DNA of 64,000 nt, taken from NCBI GenBank assembly GCA_903907865.1, contig CAIVPR010000044.1, positions 335,040-399,039 of the forward strand, in the 5' to 3' direction. Below, one piece after another: positions 24,401 to 30,711 of this stretch (positions are counted from its first letter, which is position 1; each line of letters starts with the position of its first letter). The translations under genes and the position numbers were made by a program. The notes under the pieces were generated by a model. That model was given only the letters and a program-made list of their open reading frames with translations, had not been told where the DNA came from and searched no databases. The DNA is from an uncultured Acidobacteriia bacterium (lineage in GTDB: Bacteria > Acidobacteriota > Terriglobia > Bryobacterales > Bryobacteraceae).

Positions 24401-27237
24401 CCACCCACGGAGATTGGACTGCCGGGAGCCGGGTTGAAACCGCCCGTGCTATTCCCCAGCACACCATTGCCGAGCAGGATCGTGACCGTGTTGTCCCCGG
24501 AGTTTGTGACCGCGATGTCCGGCTTTCCGTCGCCGTTGAAATCCGCGACCACGGCCGCGGTTGGGCTGCTACCCACACTTGCACTGCCGTACAGACTGAA
24601 GGGAGCCGACCCATTGCCGGTCCACGCGCTGACCGTATTCGCGTTGCGGTTGACGGAAACGAATGCGGCGTGGTTGTTGATGTTGGCCGGAGCGACAAAA
24701 TAGGTGCCGCTGTCGGCCGCAGTCGTACCCGGCACAAACCCACTGGAGGCCACGGGTGTAACCGTGAACGTCACGGGAGCGGAGGTACTGGCCAAGTGTG
24801 TGCTGTCGCCGTTGTAGCGCGCCGTTAGCGTGTGACCACCGGGGGTGAGGCTCAGTACCGTCAAACTGCCACTATTGCTTGTTCCAAGCAGGTTGAACCC
24901 GTCATAGAATGCGATTGAGCCCGACAGGCCCGACGGGGTAGCAGTCGCGCCCAAACTGACCTGAGCGCCGTAGGTCGAAGTATTTGACGACGATCCAGTG
25001 GTCAAGGTGATACTCGTCGCCGTTTTCGCCACCGGGTTGCCGCCCAGGAGCGTTGACAGCGAACTGCCGCCCTGACTCCCAACGACCACGTCCAGGGTCC
25101 CGTTGGCGTCGAAATCGCCTACCGCGATCGAGCCCGGGTTGGCACCCACGGTGAACGGACTGCCGGCGATCGCCGTGAAGCCGCCGCTGCCGTTGCCCGT
25201 CAGAGCGTACAGCAGCCCGGTGGTCCAACCGGAGACGAGGAAATCCACCTTGCCGTCGCCATTGAAGTCCGTCGCCACCAGGCTCCACGGATTGGTGCCG
25301 GACGGGAACGTGACGTCTGAAACCTGGTTGAAGCCGGTGCCGCCCGAATTCTGCAGGAAGATGCTCAACGAATCGGTGGAGAAGTTGGCTGTGGCCAGGT
25401 CCGGTTTGCCGTCGCCGTTGAAATCGCCAACAGCGATGGAGCGGGCCCGGTTTCCCACAATCAGTTGATTCCAGGAGGACAGCGTCCCGTCGCCGTTCCC
25501 CAGGTAAACAGTCACGGTGTTTTGACCAGACGCATTGCTTTCGTTGGCGTTGGCAACCGCGATATCGGCCTTGCCGTCGCCGTTGAAGTCCGCCACCGCG
25601 ATGAAGTTGGGCGTGTTCCCGCTGGTGTAGGTGTGGGCCAGAGAGAAAGTGCCGTCGCCGGCTCCCAAATATACGCCGACCGCGTTTGTGCCCGAATGTG
25701 CCACCGCCAGATCGGCAATGCCATCGCCGTTGAAGTCGGCAACGGCAACATGCCGCGGGAGGCTGGTGCTGCCCGTTGAGAACGCCGCTAGCGGGGAGAA
25801 CCCGTTGAACCGGAAGTTGGTGTCGTAGGTTGCGAGCAGGATCGAAACCGTGTTGTCGCCGGAGTTGGTCACCGCCAGGTCCGGGTAGCCGTCGCCGTTG
25901 AAATCGCCCACCGCGACGCTGCTGGGGGACGCGCCGGTGCTCCAGACGCCTAGTTGGGTCCAGACAGCCGTGGCCGGATTCACCTTGTACACGCAAACCT
26001 GGTTGCTACTGCGGTTGACCACCGCCGCGTAGTTGGCCGGCTGCGTCGAGCTAGGCGTGTAGTCGAAAGTGGCCACATAGTACGAATTGGATTGGGAAAT
26101 GGACGGTCCGGCATTGAAGCCGGTCGCGGAGACCGCGTTCAGGTTATAGGTTGCCTTGCTGGATGCGGCTGCCGAGTAGGTGGCGTCGCCGCTGTACCGG
26201 ACCCACAAGGAGTGCTTGCCGGGAGCGAGGCTGGTAGTGTCCATCGTTGCGAAACCGGTACCGGCGACGATCGGCTGGCGCCCTAGAAACGCCACGCCGT
26301 CGTAGAACGAGATCGAGCCCGTCGCGGAGAAGGCCTGTCCACCCGAAGTCGAGACGGTTCCACGGATTGGCGTCACGGTGCCGTAGGTGGCCGAGCTGAA
26401 GAAACCGTCGACCGCCACGGTTGTGGCCGTCTGTGCCCTAGGAAGGAACACGGCGTTCGCGGTTGGCCGGTAGGCATCGAGGTCCAGACGGACGACGGGT
26501 TCAGCCTTCTCCTCGACCGGGCCCAGCAGACGGCCCTGGGGGCTGAACCGGGCGACAAAGCCCGCGCCGTTGGACCGGGAACCTCCGATCACCGGATTGC
26601 CCTGGGGGTCCAAGCCCATAAGGTTGGCCGCTTCATCCCCTTCCCCGCCGAGGTAGGTGGACCACAGCAACTGGCCGTCGGCGGAGAGGCGCGCGAGGAA
26701 CGCGTCGGAGGCACCACCCCGCCGCCCTTGGTGGGGGTCGCGCAGCGGCAGATCGTCGGCGGTGGTGGTTCCGGCCAGGTAGACACCGCCGTCCCCGGCC
26801 AAGGCCAGTGCCCGCACTTGGGTGGACGCCGGATTCCACCCCATCCACCAAGTCCACTCCCAGCGGGAGCCATCCGGCGCGACCTTGCCGATAAACCCGG
26901 CCCCGCCCGCAAATACAAAGCCACCCCGGTCGACCGCCAGCGCGCCGACGGCGGAGGGCGCGGCAGACCGCCACTCCGCGTTCTTGGCGACATACCCGGC
27001 ACCGCCCAGATAGACGGACCCGGTGGCATCAAGGGCAAGAGCGGTCACCGGCTCGTCGACGGTAGCGCGGTACAGCTCCTTGCCGTCGGAAGCTGACACC
27101 GCCCAGAAGCCCCGAGCGCCGTCGCGCCCGTGTGTATAGAGGTTGCCGGCGGCATCGGAGACCGGTGGCGTGACTTGGGCCGACAGGCTGAGAGTCACGA
27201 GAATACCCAAGAGTGTGGCGGTTCTGGAAGCGGTCAT
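9496..27237 (-). CDS. Giant secreted FG-GAP/VCBS propeller and Ig-like repeat protein (~5,913 aa)
   Basis: One uninterrupted frame of 17.7 kb. ATG 27237 is chosen over the TTG one codon earlier. The signal peptide is TASRTATLLGILVTLSLSA. Order by base position: an SBBP-type propeller (~27170-26480); then Ig-like domain plus FG-GAP propeller units, with propellers at ~26090-25040, 24720-23690, 23390-22360, 22070-21020, 20730-19690, 19390-18360 and 18050-16830; DUF11-like domains (~16810-16110); six ~95-residue Ig modules; two ~223-residue modules; one more Ig domain and propeller (~12715-11690); eight 77-residue repeats; and a C-terminal DUF11-like domain. Blades carry D-F-N-G-D-G-x-x-D Ca2+ loops. 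No sortase, PEP-CTERM or autotransporter anchor is visible at the C-terminus (YVTKVLSGGF). A surface or matrix adhesion role is inferred from architecture. Divergent from the GH44 gene. Confidence 0.9.
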   Translation of the reverse strand: MTASRTATLLGILVTLSLSAQVTPPVSDAAGNLYTHGRDGARGFWAVSASDGKELYRATVDEPVTALALDATGSVYLGGAGYVAKNAEWRSAAPSAVGALAVDRGGFVFAGGAGFIGKVAPDGSRWEWTWWMGWNPASTQVRALALAGDGGVYLAGTTTADDLPLRDPHQGRRGGASDAFLARLSADGQLLWSTYLGGEGDEAANLMGLDPQGNPVIGGSRSNGAGFVARFSPQGRLLGPVEEKAEPVVRLDLDAYRPTANAVFLPRAQTATTVAVDGFFSSATYGTVTPIRGTVSTSGGQAFSATGSISFYDGVAFLGRQPIVAGTGFATMDTTSLAPGKHSLWVRYSGDATYSAAASSKATYNLNAVSATGFNAGPSISQSNSYYVATFDYTPSSTQPANYAAVVNRSSNQVCVYKVNPATAVWTQLGVWSTGASPSSVAVGDFNGDGYPDLAVTNSGDNTVSILLATYDTNFRFNGFSPLAAFSTGSTSLPRHVAVADFNGDGIADLAVAHSGTNAVGVYLGAGDGTFSLAHTYTSGNTPNFIAVADFNGDGKADIAVANANESNASGQNTVTVYLGNGDGTLSSWNQLIVGNRARSIAVGDFNGDGKPDLATANFSTDSLSIFLQNSGGTGFNQVSDVTFPSGTNPWSLVATDFNGDGKVDFLVSGWTTGLLYALTGNGSGGFTAIAGSPFTVGANPGSIAVGDFDANGTLDVVVGSQGGSSLSTLLGGNPVAKTATSITLTTGSSSNTSTYGAQVSLGATATPSGLSGSIAFYDGFNLLGTSNSGSLTVLSLTPGGHTLTARYNGDSTHLASTSAPVTFTVTPVASSGFVPGTTAADSGTYFVAPANINNHAAFVSVNRNANTVSAWTGNGSAPFSLYGSASVGSSPTAAVVADFNGDGKPDIAVTNSGDNTVTILLGNGVLGNSTGGFNPAPGSPISVGGQPQYIATGDFNGDGIADLAVANFQSTSNSITILLGNGDGTFHQATGSPASVGSNPWFIAVADINGDGKADLVVPNGGSSNAYVLLGNGDGTFTTWTILTVGSSARSVAVADFNGDGRPDLAFANYNNNSITIYVQNSTGTGFSQLSDITLASGTNPWNVVAFDFDADGKIDLAVTGFTSSKVYVFKGNGNGTFSSAANSPVSAGTNPSGLLVEDFNGDGRPDLAVADQSGNVTVLKGAASATVTLTSTPNPSRFGQSVTLGATLNPQPGSLGYPVLITDNGAPVAAGQTDQFGKISVPTAFLMPGTRTLKSSYSPGPSYFPGTGTLTQTVTTSPISGFVAATFGAGTNVQNAISADFNGDGIPDYATANSTSNSISVYLGGNGGFTQASGSPYTDAASPQMVVVGDFNNDGKIDLAIANANNSVTILLGNGDGTFSAASGSPFSTTVVPFGLVVGDFNGDGIEDLALAGYASKTVEILQGSGTGTFSSAAIVRLANAPARLVVTDFNTDGNPDIVVASPTANVVTLLTGLGQNNFAASTIALSGASNDVAVADFDGDGKLDLAIAGESIITVLRGDGVGGFTAFPLSPVSAGVDNAALVISDFNSDGKPDLAFLSSQQSIIVLLNTTASAGNASFAAAPYSPFSVATTGPNSLAVGDFNGDGAPDILTANSTNNVSILRGAVQSSVTLSASPSPSTFGSSVTLTATVSPTTVSGYVTFYDGVNVLGSAFASGGSATLSTNQLGAGTHSLYVYFAGGPTTVPSTSARVSQTVNTTVSNGGLGVGASTISTGAYFVAAGDINGDGKSDLVAVNRSANTVSVWLGNGAGGFTQSGGSITVGSSPTGVVVADLNRDGRADLAVSNSGSNTVTILLQNANGTFSPSSASPVAAGSLPQYITTGDFNGDGIPDLAVVDFSSNDVKILIGDGVGGFPTALQHTVGVGTAPWFATVVDFNGDGKADLAVSNGGSSNASLFLGNGDGTFTGWNTLAVGSSARSIATGFFDGDSRLDVAVGNYNNNTVSVFVQNSAGTGFIQKADVTLPGGANPWTVVAGDFNADGKTDLAIGAFSGNSVYLYLGNGDGTFRLATGSPFSTGNGPGSLVIGDFNGDGTPDLAIANQNDSTITFLVGTNSTTTTLAVSPNPVSWGVQGAFLTATVTPAAATGQVTFYADSTVLGTATLSNGSATYIAFGFPPTATTFRARYQGSAGYLGSASSVVTETVHFTGGGALSNSGSITQASTRNVSVADLDGNGRPDFVSANSAAGTVSVWYNNNGGITAGPVVTVGTNPFASVIGDFNRDGKPDIAVVNFGSANVSILLQGANNTFSVSGSVAVGTNPIQIASGDFNGDGLIDLAVANYGPGTLTILLGNGDGTFRQPSGSPISTVANPQFIGVADLNGDGIADLVVTGAGNSNNVAVLLGNGTGGFAAGVGGTFSAGQDARSVAIADLNGDGKLDLAITGFYTDNVTILLQKSDRSGFNSGNAISLPAGSNPLSVVAVDFDADGQIDLAVGTYTSGTVTTFKNNAATFTQSGRYAVAAGPGNIAVAGIFTNGTPDLAVSGQNGGAIALLQGVPGSTVSLSATPVTSTSGTPVVFSLTLAPIGASGTVTLYDGASILGTAYIAPLTNSVGTFTAKNLAAGAHSIRAYYAGDSSHAPGVSATVSVTVNALVDYTVGSSTITTVGGSLPQALVTADFNNDGRLDIAAIDVVNQTIRVSLAQPSGGPMHEATGSPISDTHGPVSLVAGDFNRDGKMDLAIANATDHSVTILLGDGTGGFSAAPGSPVVPNTPGSGSNPMRLAIADFNGDGIADLIVTTPNANTTTILLGNGLGGFAEWSHYNVSGQVAIADFNGDGIPDFAVTGSSPSVWLGDGGGGFHQVTGNSFGAADKVVAGYFDSDTRADLAFVNSATGTTTIWLGNGQGGFSQHGASFAPGSNIAAVVAADFSGDGKQDLAFGFGSSVQFWLGDGAGGFAQGTPATATVTGTILSMVAADVDRDGRADVVVGLAVSGSGAVQVLRGLAATTTLSLTASPNPVALGNPVTLTATVSPSNATGKVVFYSGAIVAGFGTVTNGVATIAPSSLPAGSSSVRAMYLGDANFATSQSTPFTLGVATGNAETYIGASYVIFGGATEMRLADLNNDGIEDFVFVNNNSVQVCLGGGIPQDSYGYPNGCNTLTAGSSPVSVAVADYNKDGYPDLAVANITEGTVVVLPGNGDGTFGSPSTVYTFGQNVWPNSIAAADFDEDGNPDLVVTNLNAASVAVLMGDGQGGFTLRASLPTGTGPYSVLTTDLNKDSHADIAVYNYVSHSISLYRGDGFGAFTQAPGSPIVVQATNPGTATALATADLNGDGYPDFIVPNTFDSNILTVISNGSGGYTAGAVSVGSIGGGPGDLSLRPTVIYTADVNGDGHPDLIVGGNAISTTTWHEACPYVDYFPNRTAKIIAAISTFHMCDGESDYQFPAGIIMTGDGSGNFTQFINSNYTTGQTTPSLFFLPEAPVAGISGNPYPYNGTNNMATLMFGDATHIYGLIPEETRAWTATLSHGGSFARGQSGQYTVNVRNSGSTGIYGPVTVTDVAPAGMTVTAMSGAGWDCSSLPKCTRPDGVNGGGTYQPITVTVSVSQTAATPLVNLVSVLGDIFSTIATDSTNILFGDTLTIQKSHSGSFYQGQVGAQYSLTVSNTSSLNSGGTITVTDTPPSGMTITGMSGTGWTCAALPTCSRSDVLAGGSSFPAITVTVNVAANAGSPLVNQATVSGGNAPSASTSDSTVVNTIRPVFVSLPSTVPTGTVPSFTVQLQDSQGTLLAGLSSSVTITSAPSGVSGTLTASTVNGVATFGNVVVATPGTYTLTASTSIGTATATIVVTLGPPSKLVFTTAPPSSGITGITLPALAVQVQDASGNPEPGSSAPVTISSSPSGVSGTLAVNATTGVATFSNLVFNSPGTYTITAASSGLASVVSANLTITTAHLVFVTQPSTGLAGVPVSTVSVQITDSGGSAITGVAVPISLASSPTGVGGTLTATPVNGVATFNNLVFGVSGSYTLTASATGVTIANSTAIAIAPVHLVFTTQPSSGLAGVPISSISIQISDPGGNPVSSITGTVSISSTPTGVGGTLSATPVNGVATFNNLVFSGSGSYTLTASASGVTSANSAAITISPVHLVFTTQPSSGTAGTALTTVSVQISDPGGNPVSGISGPVSISSTPAGVGGTLTATPVNGVATFNNLILTSVGSYTLNATASGTTGASSSSIAIGAGAAAKLVFSTQPPSSVNTNQVFGAAVQVQDAYGNPVSSTAQVAIGSPVTGTTTVGAVGGLATFTNLIFPSAGTYSLNASSPGLSSTSSNSIVVVQASQAQTITFTLDPSVNVAFASSQNPYALPAFATASSGLQVSFVSTTPSVCTVSATSTFNYASAVWMANASVIGYGTCSITASQPGGGIWLPASPVTQTILIDGPLAVNVSHSGSFYKGQNGAKYSVRVSNASNSEIAIVTNVAFAASQGMTISGLSGSNWSCSVATVSCTRSTPLGSSGTFETILVTVNFDVNAASPGSLQATATDTAIGVSATATDSSALLPALPTQTIAFNPNTSLNIAFASPANPYSLRLYASATSGLQVSFASNSPTVCTVPANSTFDSALQQWTVTASVIGYGTCSITASQPGVGGVWMPAAPVTPAILIDGPLATTVTHTGSLQKGQNGARYSVWISNVASAGIAIVTNVAFAASQGITITGLAGSNWACSVATLFCTRSTPLGASGTFETILVTVNINANATSPASLQAIATDTAIGVSNTGTDSSSLLPVSNRLSVSTTSTTLAVAPSSTSTLGHALTLTASVATVASGQVSFFDGSAVLGVSAVNSSGVATLTTGLLRPGPHALSARFDGATPNLPSTSAPVVATVSAVASTGMLSSSISTAPPAAVAQGDFNGDGIADLVVANQAANTISIFIGNGSGGFAPASVATIAVGQTPSSVLALDFNGDGKVDLAVTNSGSGTVTVLLGDGTGGFSAAPGSPVSVGSQPRHVAAGDFNGDGLPDLAVVNSGDNTVSILVGNGNGSFSHFSDEATGLTPFSIAVADFDGDGYADFAVSNSGSGSVTVKLGNGRGAFTEASGSPFAAGTGARFIVAADLNGDNIPDLAVANYGAGTVSILFGDGYGSFPYSSSTTVGSNPAAIALSDFNGDGATDLAVANSGSGTASILLGNGGGAFTAMANSPFGAGTSPVALVAGEFNGDGRADLAVVANGSSEVRLLLGKAPLVITWANPVAISYGTALSATQLNATANVPGTFAYTPASGTVLSVGTAQTLSVTFTPTDSVNYASATATASITVNKAAPTITWTNPAAITYGTALSATQLNATASVPGTFAYIPASGTILSVGTNQNLSVIFTPTDTTNYATATGTATVTVNKATPTITWANPTAITYGTALSATQLNATASVPGTFAYTPASGTVLSAGTNQTLSVTFTPTDTANYATATATALITVNKATPTITWANPAAITYGTAISGTQLNATASVPGTFAYTPAAGTVLSAGTNQTLSVTFTPTDTANYATATATATITVSKATPTITWANPAAITYGTALSATQLSATASIPGTFAYTPASGTVLSAGTNQALSVTFTPTDTTNYASATATGSITVNRATPSITWANPAAISYGIALSATQLNATATVPGTFAYTPASGTILSVGTAQTLSVTFAPTDATNYATATATASITVNKATPTITWTNPTAITYGTALSATQLNATASFPGTFAYTPASGTVLSAGTNQTLSVTFTPTDTTDYATATATAPITVSKATPTIAWANPTAITYGTALSATQLNATASIPGTFAYTPASGTVLSVGTNQTLSVTFTPTDTTNYASRTATTTITVNPAPPVDVTNQIKATATGLVLNRATNTYTSTLTVTNTGATAIAGPLQIVLTGLPAGVSLTSQTGVVPTGSYTGLPYITATTTPLAPGASVSVSLKFTDPSNAPISYVTKVLSGGF
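9826..11673 (-). repeat. Eight tandem 231-bp (77-aa) repeats in the giant gene
   Basis: Eight head-to-tail units, each 77 residues, beginning ITWxNPxAITYGTALSATQL and ending TxTxxITVNKATPT. They differ at only a few positions per unit and are highly similar in DNA, unlike the more diverged propellers. The unit resembles MBG-type Ig-like modules (YGTALS ... GTFAYTPASGTVLS). Near identity suggests recent duplication or gene conversion, so copy number may vary between strains. Confidence 0.92.
13030..14370 (-). repeat. Two tandem ~223-aa modules in the giant gene
   Basis: Two consecutive copies, each opening with QTI(T/A)F and containing VIGYGTCSITASQP, then a DUF11-like part with GSxxKGQNGAxYSV and a Cys pair (WSCSVATVSCTRSTPLG). 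Copies are ~75-85% alike by eye. The Cys residues could form a disulfide in an exported protein. Boundaries are approximate. Confidence 0.8.
14380..16103 (-). repeat. Six tandem ~95-aa Ig-like modules in the giant gene
   Basis: Six successive modules of the form (H/K)LVFTTQPSSG ... VQISDPGGNPV ... NGVATFNNLVF ... GSYTLTAS. The third to fifth are nearly identical to one another; the first and last are diverged. The pattern is that of Big_1/filamin-like bacterial Ig domains. Boundaries are approximate. Confidence 0.8.
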
Positions 27238-27467
27238 CAAGGTCAGAGTAAGCTCCGGCGGCCAGAAAAAACGAGGCCGGAAAGCTTACTTTTTTCCTAC
27301 TTCGGGCTCCGACTGGTTTACCGGACGGATGCTGCATTGAAAAGAATGGGGTTAGCAGGCAGCCTGTGTCCGGAGAAGCCATACAAGCATGGGGACCTGC
27401 GGCGGCATTCCGGATGCTGGCTGCGCGCGGCTCTGTCTGGATTTCGGTCTCGGAGGACAATGGAGCC

Positions 27468-29948
27468 ATGGCTTTTTTGCGTGCCGTTGTGGTCGGACTG
27501 GTCAGTCTTTGCGTCGCCATTGGACAGTCAGGTCCCGCCCTGTCCGTGGATGCCAATGCCGGACGCCATGCCATCTCCCCGGACATCTACGGCATCAACT
27601 TCTACTGGGACCTCGGTAGCGCCAGCGATCCCAACCGCGCGGCGATCGAGGCCGCGGCCCTCGACGTCCGCGCCACCGCTCGACGCTGGGGCGGCAACGG
27701 CACCAGCACGTACCACTGGAAGCTCGACGTCAGCAACATCGCCGCCGACTGGTTCTTCGAAACGCTGCCCGACGGGGCTGTCAACGCCTCGAAACTGCCG
27801 TCCGGATCCTCATTCAACCAGTACGCCGACCGTGCGCGGGTCAGCGGCGGCAAGATGATCGGGACGATTCCGGTGCTCGGCTGGCTGCCGAAGGCACGCG
27901 CGGAGGCCTGCAGTTTCGACATCCGGAAATACGGGAGCCAGTGCAAGGTAGATCCCTACGCCCAGTACCATACCTCGAAGTGCGGCAACGGAATCGTCTA
28001 CGACACCGCTTGCGGCGATTCTTCGAAGACCGACGGACTTGGTCCCAAGATTCCCGTCTACATCAAGAACGACCCGACCGACGCCTACGCCCAAGCCGAC
28101 GAGAAGCTGCAGGCGGACTGGGTGCGCTACTTGGTGTCCCGTTACGGGAAGGCGAGCCAAGGCGGCGTATCCATTTGGAGTCTGGACAACGAGCCGATCT
28201 GGTGGGACACCACGCACCGCGACATCCACCCGCAGCCCTATACCTACGACGAATTACTCGCTGTGGATACCCGGTACGCGGCCGCAATCAAGCAGGCCGA
28301 CCCCACGGCGCTGGTTTCGGGCCCGGTCGGGGACAACTGGTCCTCGCTCTGGTTTTCCAAGGCGGACATCGTTACCGGACAGGCGCGGGGAAACTATTGG
28401 TCAAACCCGGTGGATCGAAACGCGCACGGGGGTATGGCGCTGCTGCCCTGGTATCTGCAGCAGATGCGGAACTACGAGGCCAAGAACGGCGTCCGGCTGA
28501 TCGACTACCTGGACCAGCACGCCTACCTGGCACCCGGCAACGTGGGGCAGTCGGCCGTAGGGAACGCCGCAACCCAGACGCTGCGGCTGCAATCGACACG
28601 GGTGATGTGGGATCCGACCTATGTGGTGACCGGTGACTATTGGATCAAGGACGTCGATAACAACGGCGCGCCTGTGGCTCCGGCTTTCATTCCCCGGCTG
28701 CGGGACATGGTGGCGCAATACTATCCGGGCACCAAGATCGCCCTCACCGAATACAACTGGGGCGGGCTGAACGACATCAACGGTGCCCTTGCGCAAGCAG
28801 ATCTGTTGGGTGTTTTCGGACGAGAGGGACTGGACGCCGCAACCCTGTGGGGACCGCCCGGTCCACTGGCTCCCGGTGCGTTCGCGTTCAAGATCTACCG
28901 CAACTACGACGGGATCGGAGGATCGTTCGGCGACACCGGCGTGCAGGCAACCAGCGCCGACCAGTCCAAACTCGCCGTCTACGCGGCGCTCCGCAGCGAC
29001 CGGAATCTGACGGTCGTGGTCATCAACAAGACAGCCGGAGACCTATCCACGCAGTTGAGCCTTGCGAATTTCGACGCCGGTCCGGTTGCGAAGGTCTGGC
29101 GGTATTCGGCGTCCCAACTGGGCGCGATCACGGCGCAGGCTGACGCGCCAGTGGGCGGCAGCAACCTCGCGGCGGTTTTTCCGGCGAATTCAATCACGAT
29201 GCTGGTGGTTCCGCCCGCCACATTCCCCGTGGAGCGCCCGGCTATCGCGGCGGTTACAAACGCAGCCTCATACCGGACCGCGATTGCTCCCGGACAGATG
29301 GTCGTGGTTTGGGGCAGCCATCTGGGTCCCGACCAGCCAGCGCCGTTGCAGCAGGATGCAAATGGCATGGTGACGACCAGTGCGGGGGCTGTCCGTGTGC
29401 TATTCGACGGCGTTCCAGCACCGGTCGTATACGCCTCGACGACGCAATGCGCGGTCGCGGTGCCCTATGCTGCCGCGCTGAAGGCCACAACGCATGTCCA
29501 AGTGGAGTTCCAAGGCGTCCGGTCCGACCCCTACGAGGTGCCCTTGACGGCCACAGGACCGGGATTGTTTACGGCGGACGCCAGCGGGACCGGGCAGGGG
29601 GCGATCCTGAACGAGGACGGGATAACGCGGAATTCGGTGTCGGCACCGGCTCGGCCCGGATCGGTGGTGGTCCTTTGGGGAACCGGCGAAGGAGTGACGG
29701 ACCCGCCCGGCGTGGACGGGCGTCCGGCGGTGGATGTGCTGCCCAAGCCCGTGGCCCCGGTATCGGTCATGATCGGCGGACTTCCGGCCTCGGTGGAATA
29801 CGCCGGGGCCGCGCCCGGCAACATGCCCGGGCTGTTTCAAATCAATGCGCGGATCTCCGCGAACGTGGTCCCCGGCGACAAGGTGCCAGTGGTGGTCACA
29901 ATCGGGAAAGTGGCGAGCCAGGACGGGGTGACGGTGGTGGTCCGATAG
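27468..29948 (+). CDS. Secreted GH44 endoglucanase/xyloglucanase with TIGR03437 C-terminal domain
   Basis: An 826-residue enzyme starting at ATG 27468 with GGAGG upstream; the frame is open back to 27366 but that part lacks a signal. Residues 1-~20 form a Sec signal. Residues ~25-580 match glycoside hydrolase family 44: DIYGINFYWDLG at the barrel start, acid/base Glu242 in LDNEPIWWDTTHRDIHP, nucleophile Glu428 in LTEYNWGG, and a closing beta-sandwich (~500-582, KLAVYAALRSD). GH44 enzymes cleave beta-1,4-glucans such as xyloglucan and CMC with retention. Residues ~593-826 (AAVTNAASYR onward) are the Solibacter-type TIGR03437 module, which is probably an adhesive or surface-retention domain. 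Divergent from the giant gene. Confidence 0.92.
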   Translation: MAFLRAVVVGLVSLCVAIGQSGPALSVDANAGRHAISPDIYGINFYWDLGSASDPNRAAIEAAALDVRATARRWGGNGTSTYHWKLDVSNIAADWFFETLPDGAVNASKLPSGSSFNQYADRARVSGGKMIGTIPVLGWLPKARAEACSFDIRKYGSQCKVDPYAQYHTSKCGNGIVYDTACGDSSKTDGLGPKIPVYIKNDPTDAYAQADEKLQADWVRYLVSRYGKASQGGVSIWSLDNEPIWWDTTHRDIHPQPYTYDELLAVDTRYAAAIKQADPTALVSGPVGDNWSSLWFSKADIVTGQARGNYWSNPVDRNAHGGMALLPWYLQQMRNYEAKNGVRLIDYLDQHAYLAPGNVGQSAVGNAATQTLRLQSTRVMWDPTYVVTGDYWIKDVDNNGAPVAPAFIPRLRDMVAQYYPGTKIALTEYNWGGLNDINGALAQADLLGVFGREGLDAATLWGPPGPLAPGAFAFKIYRNYDGIGGSFGDTGVQATSADQSKLAVYAALRSDRNLTVVVINKTAGDLSTQLSLANFDAGPVAKVWRYSASQLGAITAQADAPVGGSNLAAVFPANSITMLVVPPATFPVERPAIAAVTNAASYRTAIAPGQMVVVWGSHLGPDQPAPLQQDANGMVTTSAGAVRVLFDGVPAPVVYASTTQCAVAVPYAAALKATTHVQVEFQGVRSDPYEVPLTATGPGLFTADASGTGQGAILNEDGITRNSVSAPARPGSVVVLWGTGEGVTDPPGVDGRPAVDVLPKPVAPVSVMIGGLPASVEYAGAAPGNMPGLFQINARISANVVPGDKVPVVVTIGKVASQDGVTVVVR

Positions 29949-30024
29949 GCGTGCGTCAACGTTGGCATGTTGCCGAGCCACGACCGCAAGGGAGTGTTTG
30001 TTCGAGCCATGCGCAGCCGCTGAA

Positions 30025-30711
30025 TCAGCGCAGGATCGGCAGCCCATGCCCCCGGTTCAACTGCATCCACAGCTCCTGGTATCGCGCCTCCGGCAGTTCC
30101 GCCTTCAGTTGGAACCGGAAGGTGCGCTCCAGCACTGTAATGGTCAGGTCGAACGGACCGGAGGTGCCCACACTGTCTATGTCGGACATCCGCCACGTCC
30201 TGGACTCGCCCGGCCGGGCGGTCTTGTAAACAATCTGCTCCTTGCCCACGAGCAGTTCCCCCTGCGAACCGCCCGTGCCATGCAGCATCTTCACCGGCAA
30301 CCGCCATTCCGGCTTCACGGCAGGATCGGCAAGTGCGGCGACGAACCGTTTGTCCAAGGTGCGGCTAAAGACCGGATACCAGTCAGTGGCCATGGCGGCG
30401 GGAGTCTTTTCAAATAGATAGACCCGGTCACGGCCCAGTTCGGCGCGGTTGTCCTCGTATGTGAGGATGCGGAGGAAGTCCGGGCCGAGCCGTAGTTCCT
30501 GGATGTCCTCGTACTTCCAGTGGCGCGAGTCCTTCGCGCCCTTGCCGCTTTCGTCGAACGAGATCCCCGCGTCGTCAATCTTGAGGACGCCAGCTCCCCC
30601 ATGGCGGAGATGCCGGTGGGTCACGTTGTACGACTTCGGAGTCGCCGCGGCAGCCGCAAACGCCAAAAGCATCAAGCACGCGCAAGTCTTGGTTTCAGTT
30701 CGAAGTGCCAT
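30025..30711 (-). CDS. Exported protein of unknown function following cusA
   Basis: A 228-residue protein from ATG 30711 (GAGG seven bases upstream; ATG 30717 is closer to the GAGG). Residues 1-~25 look like a signal peptide (CACLMLLAFAAAAA). The mature part has two similar strand-rich segments (GVLKIDDAGISFDE ... WKYEDIQELRLGPD and GELLVGKEQIVYKT ... WRMSDIDSVGTSGP), which look like a duplicated PH-like fold, each pairing a value strand with a 'W-x-x-x-D-I' helix start. I do not recognise a named family. The start lies inside the end of cusA (about 40 bp overlap), so it is the last gene of the efflux operon. A role in metal handling is guessed only from position. Confidence 0.65.
   Translation of the reverse strand: MALRTETKTCACLMLLAFAAAAATPKSYNVTHRHLRHGGAGVLKIDDAGISFDESGKGAKDSRHWKYEDIQELRLGPDFLRILTYEDNRAELGRDRVYLFEKTPAAMATDWYPVFSRTLDKRFVAALADPAVKPEWRLPVKMLHGTGGSQGELLVGKEQIVYKTARPGESRTWRMSDIDSVGTSGPFDLTITVLERTFRFQLKAELPEARYQELWMQLNRGHGLPILR

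Larger units (their letters stand above)
11690..26090 (-). repeat. Eight blocks of about seven FG-GAP/VCBS blades
   Basis: I count about 54 clear D-x-N/D-x-D-G-x-x-D motifs, arranged in eight blocks separated by single Ig-like domains or, before the last block, by the mixed region 12720-16820. Five middle blocks have seven motifs; the first two have six plus a degenerate leading blade (e.g. ANYAAVVNRSSNQVCVY); the seventh has six plus a diverged tail; the last has seven. Blades are ~50 residues, so each block would close one integrin-type seven-bladed propeller. Confidence 0.8.

Noticed and set aside
27238..27467. Small RNA or gene between the giant gene and GH44
   Set aside because: The 230-bp divergent gap shows a T-rich spot (27290-27297) but no convincing promoter, hairpin or coding frame.
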